Source of the DNA: Flavobacteriales bacterium
GTDB lineage: Bacteria; Bacteroidota; Bacteroidia; Flavobacteriales_D; Cryomorphaceae
Reading direction: 5' to 3'
DNA length: 6,360 nt
Assembly: GCA_020200995.1 (NCBI GenBank)
Contig: JAIVHQ010000256.1
Coordinates: 1 to 6,360, forward strand
Positions 4,385 through 6,360 of the stretch are shown here, in pieces; position 1 is the first letter of the stretch; every line of letters begins with the position of its first letter. The notes beneath the pieces are model-generated. The model saw only the letters and a list, made by a program, of their open reading frames with translations, searched no databases and was not told the origin of the DNA. The position numbers and the translations under genes were made by a program.

Positions 4385-5866
4385 TTAGTAGCGGTTGAAG
4401 CGCTCCAAAGGCAAACTTATCGTAAAAGTGGATCCGTACCCCGGTGCGCTTTCCACTTCAATTTCTCCCTCGTGTTCGGCTACGATGGTCTGCGTGGCTG
4501 TAAGTCCCAGGCCAACCCCACCATGTTTGTCCGTGAAAAACGGATCAAACAGGCTCTTCTTGACTTCATCAGTCATTCCCTTTCCATTGTCTTCAACATA
4601 TATAAAGAGATAGCCATCTTCGGTGTAAGTCCCGACTTTGACGATCCCTTTGTCACATTCGATGGCTTCAATCGCGTTGCATACCAAATTGGAAACGGCC
4701 AATTTGATTTTTTGCATATCACAGGGGTAGCTCAAATTATCCGCATCAAAGTCTGTCTGTATTTCGACCTTACTCAGATTAGTGCGGTCACTGCTTTCCT
4801 CGATCACCTCTTTAATCAATCCGATGAGGTCGCACTCATTCACCAAGAGTTTACCTCGCTCGGAGGAGGTGAGCAACTGATCGATCAGGTCGTTGATGCG
4901 ACCCGATGATCTCTTCACGATATCGAGCATTGGCCGAAACTCGGAATCTTCAGCGGCTTGATCCGCCATATTTTCCAGCGCGAGATTAATATTGGTTAAG
5001 GGATTTCGAATTTCGTGTGCAAGCGTGCGCGCAAGACGATAGGTCGTGTCCACCCTGTCGGCACGTTGTTTTACGTTGCGCATGCGCTCTCGAAACGAAA
5101 TATTACTGAGAGATCCGTGAAACCTGGTGACAGATTCCTCACTCTCCTTGCCGCCGAAGCCGTATTCACGAAGCGCGGAAATCTTCAAATGTCCAAGAAA
5201 ACGGGCATTTCGATCGAGGTATTTAAATTGTACTTCGCAATCCACATGGTTTTCGCCACCGTCGGTAAGCTTGGATTTGATCCGCTTAAAGTCGTCAGCA
5301 TCGTGAAACACGTGGCCGAATGACCGCCCGAAAAGCTCAGTGGTTTCGGTCCCGAAAGCCTCAACAAAGGCATCATTGACCTGCGATACCGTGCCGTCGG
5401 GATTCAAGAAGAAAGCCGGGTCTACGGCGTTGTAAAAAAGCGATTGATAGCGTTTGTTTTGCTGTTCGAGTTCAAGCTTAAGCCGGTGCGTATCTACTGC
5501 CCACTTAATGCAGTTGTGCAGCATCTTACCGCTGAGGGCAACTTTAATCAGGTAGTCGGCGGCAAAGCTTTTTACAGCTGTCAGGTCCTCGCTATTGTCG
5601 AGCGATTCGCAAATGTAAATGAAGGGCACCTCCCCGAGCAATAGTTTGAAGCTCGCCATGTGGCGGGCGGGCTGTCCGGAGAGCACATCGCTGTCGACAA
5701 GGGCCACGTCGGCATCGGGAAGGTCCAATTCGGACTTGTCTTCAACGAAGCAAGAATAGCGACCATCGCCTTGCTTACTTATCAGAGATTTTACTCGATC
5801 TGAAAATGATTTGTCGGACGTAACAATGAGAACTTTTATTTCTGCATGCCGTTCTTCCGATTTCAA
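4385..5866 (-). CDS. cytoplasmic sensor histidine kinase (degenerate receiver + PAS + HisKA + HATPase)
   Basis: A 493-residue kinase expected to phosphorylate the NtrC-type regulator encoded just upstream. Order: receiver-like domain (~10-125), PAS domain (~138-255), HisKA with the phospho-accepting H284 in LAHEIRNPL, and HATPase with N box N397 (NLVCNAIEAI), G1 DNGKGM (426-431), F box FDPFF (440-444) and G2 GGVGLGL (449-455). No transmembrane segment or signal peptide, so it senses an internal cue, probably through PAS. The receiver keeps an Asp at the phosphorylation position (D58, ALVDSD) and K108, but the acidic pair after strand 1 is TSD instead of DD/ED, and the residue after K108 is Val instead of Pro. 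It may be poorly phosphorylated or not at all. The start is TTG at 5864-5866; it overlaps the TGA of the upstream gene (TTGA) and no ATG precedes strand 1, so translation is probably coupled. Confidence 0.95.
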   Translation of the reverse strand: MKSEERHAEIKVLIVTSDKSFSDRVKSLISKQGDGRYSCFVEDKSELDLPDADVALVDSDVLSGQPARHMASFKLLLGEVPFIYICESLDNSEDLTAVKSFAADYLIKVALSGKMLHNCIKWAVDTHRLKLELEQQNKRYQSLFYNAVDPAFFLNPDGTVSQVNDAFVEAFGTETTELFGRSFGHVFHDADDFKRIKSKLTDGGENHVDCEVQFKYLDRNARFLGHLKISALREYGFGGKESEESVTRFHGSLSNISFRERMRNVKQRADRVDTTYRLARTLAHEIRNPLTNINLALENMADQAAEDSEFRPMLDIVKRSSGRINDLIDQLLTSSERGKLLVNECDLIGLIKEVIEESSDRTNLSKVEIQTDFDADNLSYPCDMQKIKLAVSNLVCNAIEAIECDKGIVKVGTYTEDGYLFIYVEDNGKGMTDEVKKSLFDPFFTDKHGGVGLGLTATQTIVAEHEGEIEVESAPGYGSTFTISLPLERFNRY

Positions 5867-6360
5867 ATGCCGTAATTTTTGAGTTTATTGTAAAGCGTTT
5901 TGCGGTCAATATTCAACAGTCTGGCAGCTTTGCTTTTATTGTTGCCCGTTCGGGAGAGGATTTTCACGATTTTTTCTCTTTCAGCGACTTCGGCTGCGCC
6001 TTTGAGCGAATCGCCTTGCACGGGCGAGTGCCCTTCGTCCTGCATTGATTCTCCATAAGCTATTTCTTCGGGCAAGGCCGAAAGTTCAATAAGCGGCCCT
6101 TTGCTGAGCAGCACCGCGCGCTTGATTACATTGCGCAGTTCACGCAAATTTCCGGGCCACGAATACGATGAAAATTTATCGTGCACCTCTTCACTGAGGC
6201 CCTCCACTTTCTTATTTAGCAAGGCATTGGAGTTTTCAATAAACCGTGTTGTAAATTCTTTTAAATCTTCGGGCCGCGAGCGCAACGGAGCCATTTCGAG
6301 GCTGAACTCATTGAGGCGGTAGTACAAATCTTCTCGGAATGTCCCATTTTTTACAGCATT
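5863..6360 (-). CDS. sigma54-dependent NtrC-family response regulator, C-terminal part (N-terminus off window)
   Basis: The last 165 residues of a bacterial enhancer-binding protein; the receiver domain and most of the AAA+ domain lie beyond position 6360. The frame is open through the edge and begins NAVKNGTFREDLYYRLNEF, a conserved AAA+ segment. Next come the arginine-finger region PLRSRPEDL, the sensor II motif WPGNLRELRNVIKRAV, a linker (~98-118 of the visible part), and a Fis-type helix-turn-helix (AEREKIVKILSRTGNNKSKAARLLNIDRKTLYNKLKNYGI in pieces, ending at the stop). Such proteins bind upstream enhancer sites and use ATP hydrolysis to open sigma54-RNA polymerase promoters. The stop codon overlaps the kinase start by 4 nt, so the two form an operon. 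Target genes are not visible; the sigma54 consensus was not found in this window by eye. Confidence 0.95.
   Translation of the reverse strand, partial: NAVKNGTFREDLYYRLNEFSLEMAPLRSRPEDLKEFTTRFIENSNALLNKKVEGLSEEVHDKFSSYSWPGNLRELRNVIKRAVLLSKGPLIELSALPEEIAYGESMQDEGHSPVQGDSLKGAAEVAEREKIVKILSRTGNNKSKAARLLNIDRKTLYNKLKNYGI

Noticed and set aside
4395..5644. Plus-strand ORFs opposite the histidine kinase (4395-4613, 4472-4909, 5015-5323, 5444-5644)
   Set aside because: They are shadows of a well-supported kinase with all catalytic motifs on the minus strand.

Overview
The window looks like chromosomal DNA from a member of the Bacteroidota. The evidence is a 16S rRNA 5' part of Bacteroidota type, promoter elements of the TTG / TAnnTTTG kind used by the Bacteroidota primary sigma factor, A/T-rich translation starts without clear Shine-Dalgarno sequences, and typical envelope proteins. 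I cannot place it below phylum with confidence; a marine or aquatic Flavobacteriales-like lineage is only a guess. Almost everything is read from the minus strand; the one convincing plus-strand gene is the outer-membrane protein.

Layout. Positions 1-404 are the first ~400 nt of a 16S rRNA gene (minus strand, running off the left edge). Positions 405-811 are its leader and promoter region: a UUCG-capped hairpin, a boxA-like antitermination site and three tandem promoters, each with a TAnnTTTG -7 box, a TTG -33 box and an A/T-rich block where an UP element would sit. Upstream lies a short-chain dehydrogenase (812-1510, minus). It is divergent from a small secreted outer-membrane beta-barrel-like protein (1547-2134, plus), with only 36 bp between the start codons.

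Positions 2134-2627 contain no gene but are rich in repeats. They hold a perfect 32-bp tandem duplication starting at the stop codon, a degenerate ~55-bp repeat in two direct copies, an inverted degenerate copy, a 16-bp GC-only-core palindrome, a cluster of small hairpins and a strong intrinsic terminator. That terminator serves a coiled-coil lipoprotein gene (2628-3149, minus). Next come a doubtful 62-codon plus-strand ORF and a DUF2383/PA2169-type four-helix-bundle protein (3389-3862, minus) with a large inverted repeat in its upstream region. Positions 3863-4384 have no convincing gene.

The right end is a two-component operon read leftwards. It holds the C-terminal part of an NtrC-family sigma54 activator (5863-6360, N-terminus off the window) and, overlapping it by 4 nt through a TTG start, a soluble sensor histidine kinase with a degenerate N-terminal receiver domain and a PAS domain (4385-5866). 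These two should form a signalling pair that controls sigma54-dependent promoters. No mobile element with a transposase, CRISPR array or defence system is visible. The most unusual material is the triplicated rRNA promoter and the repeat block at 2134-2444.
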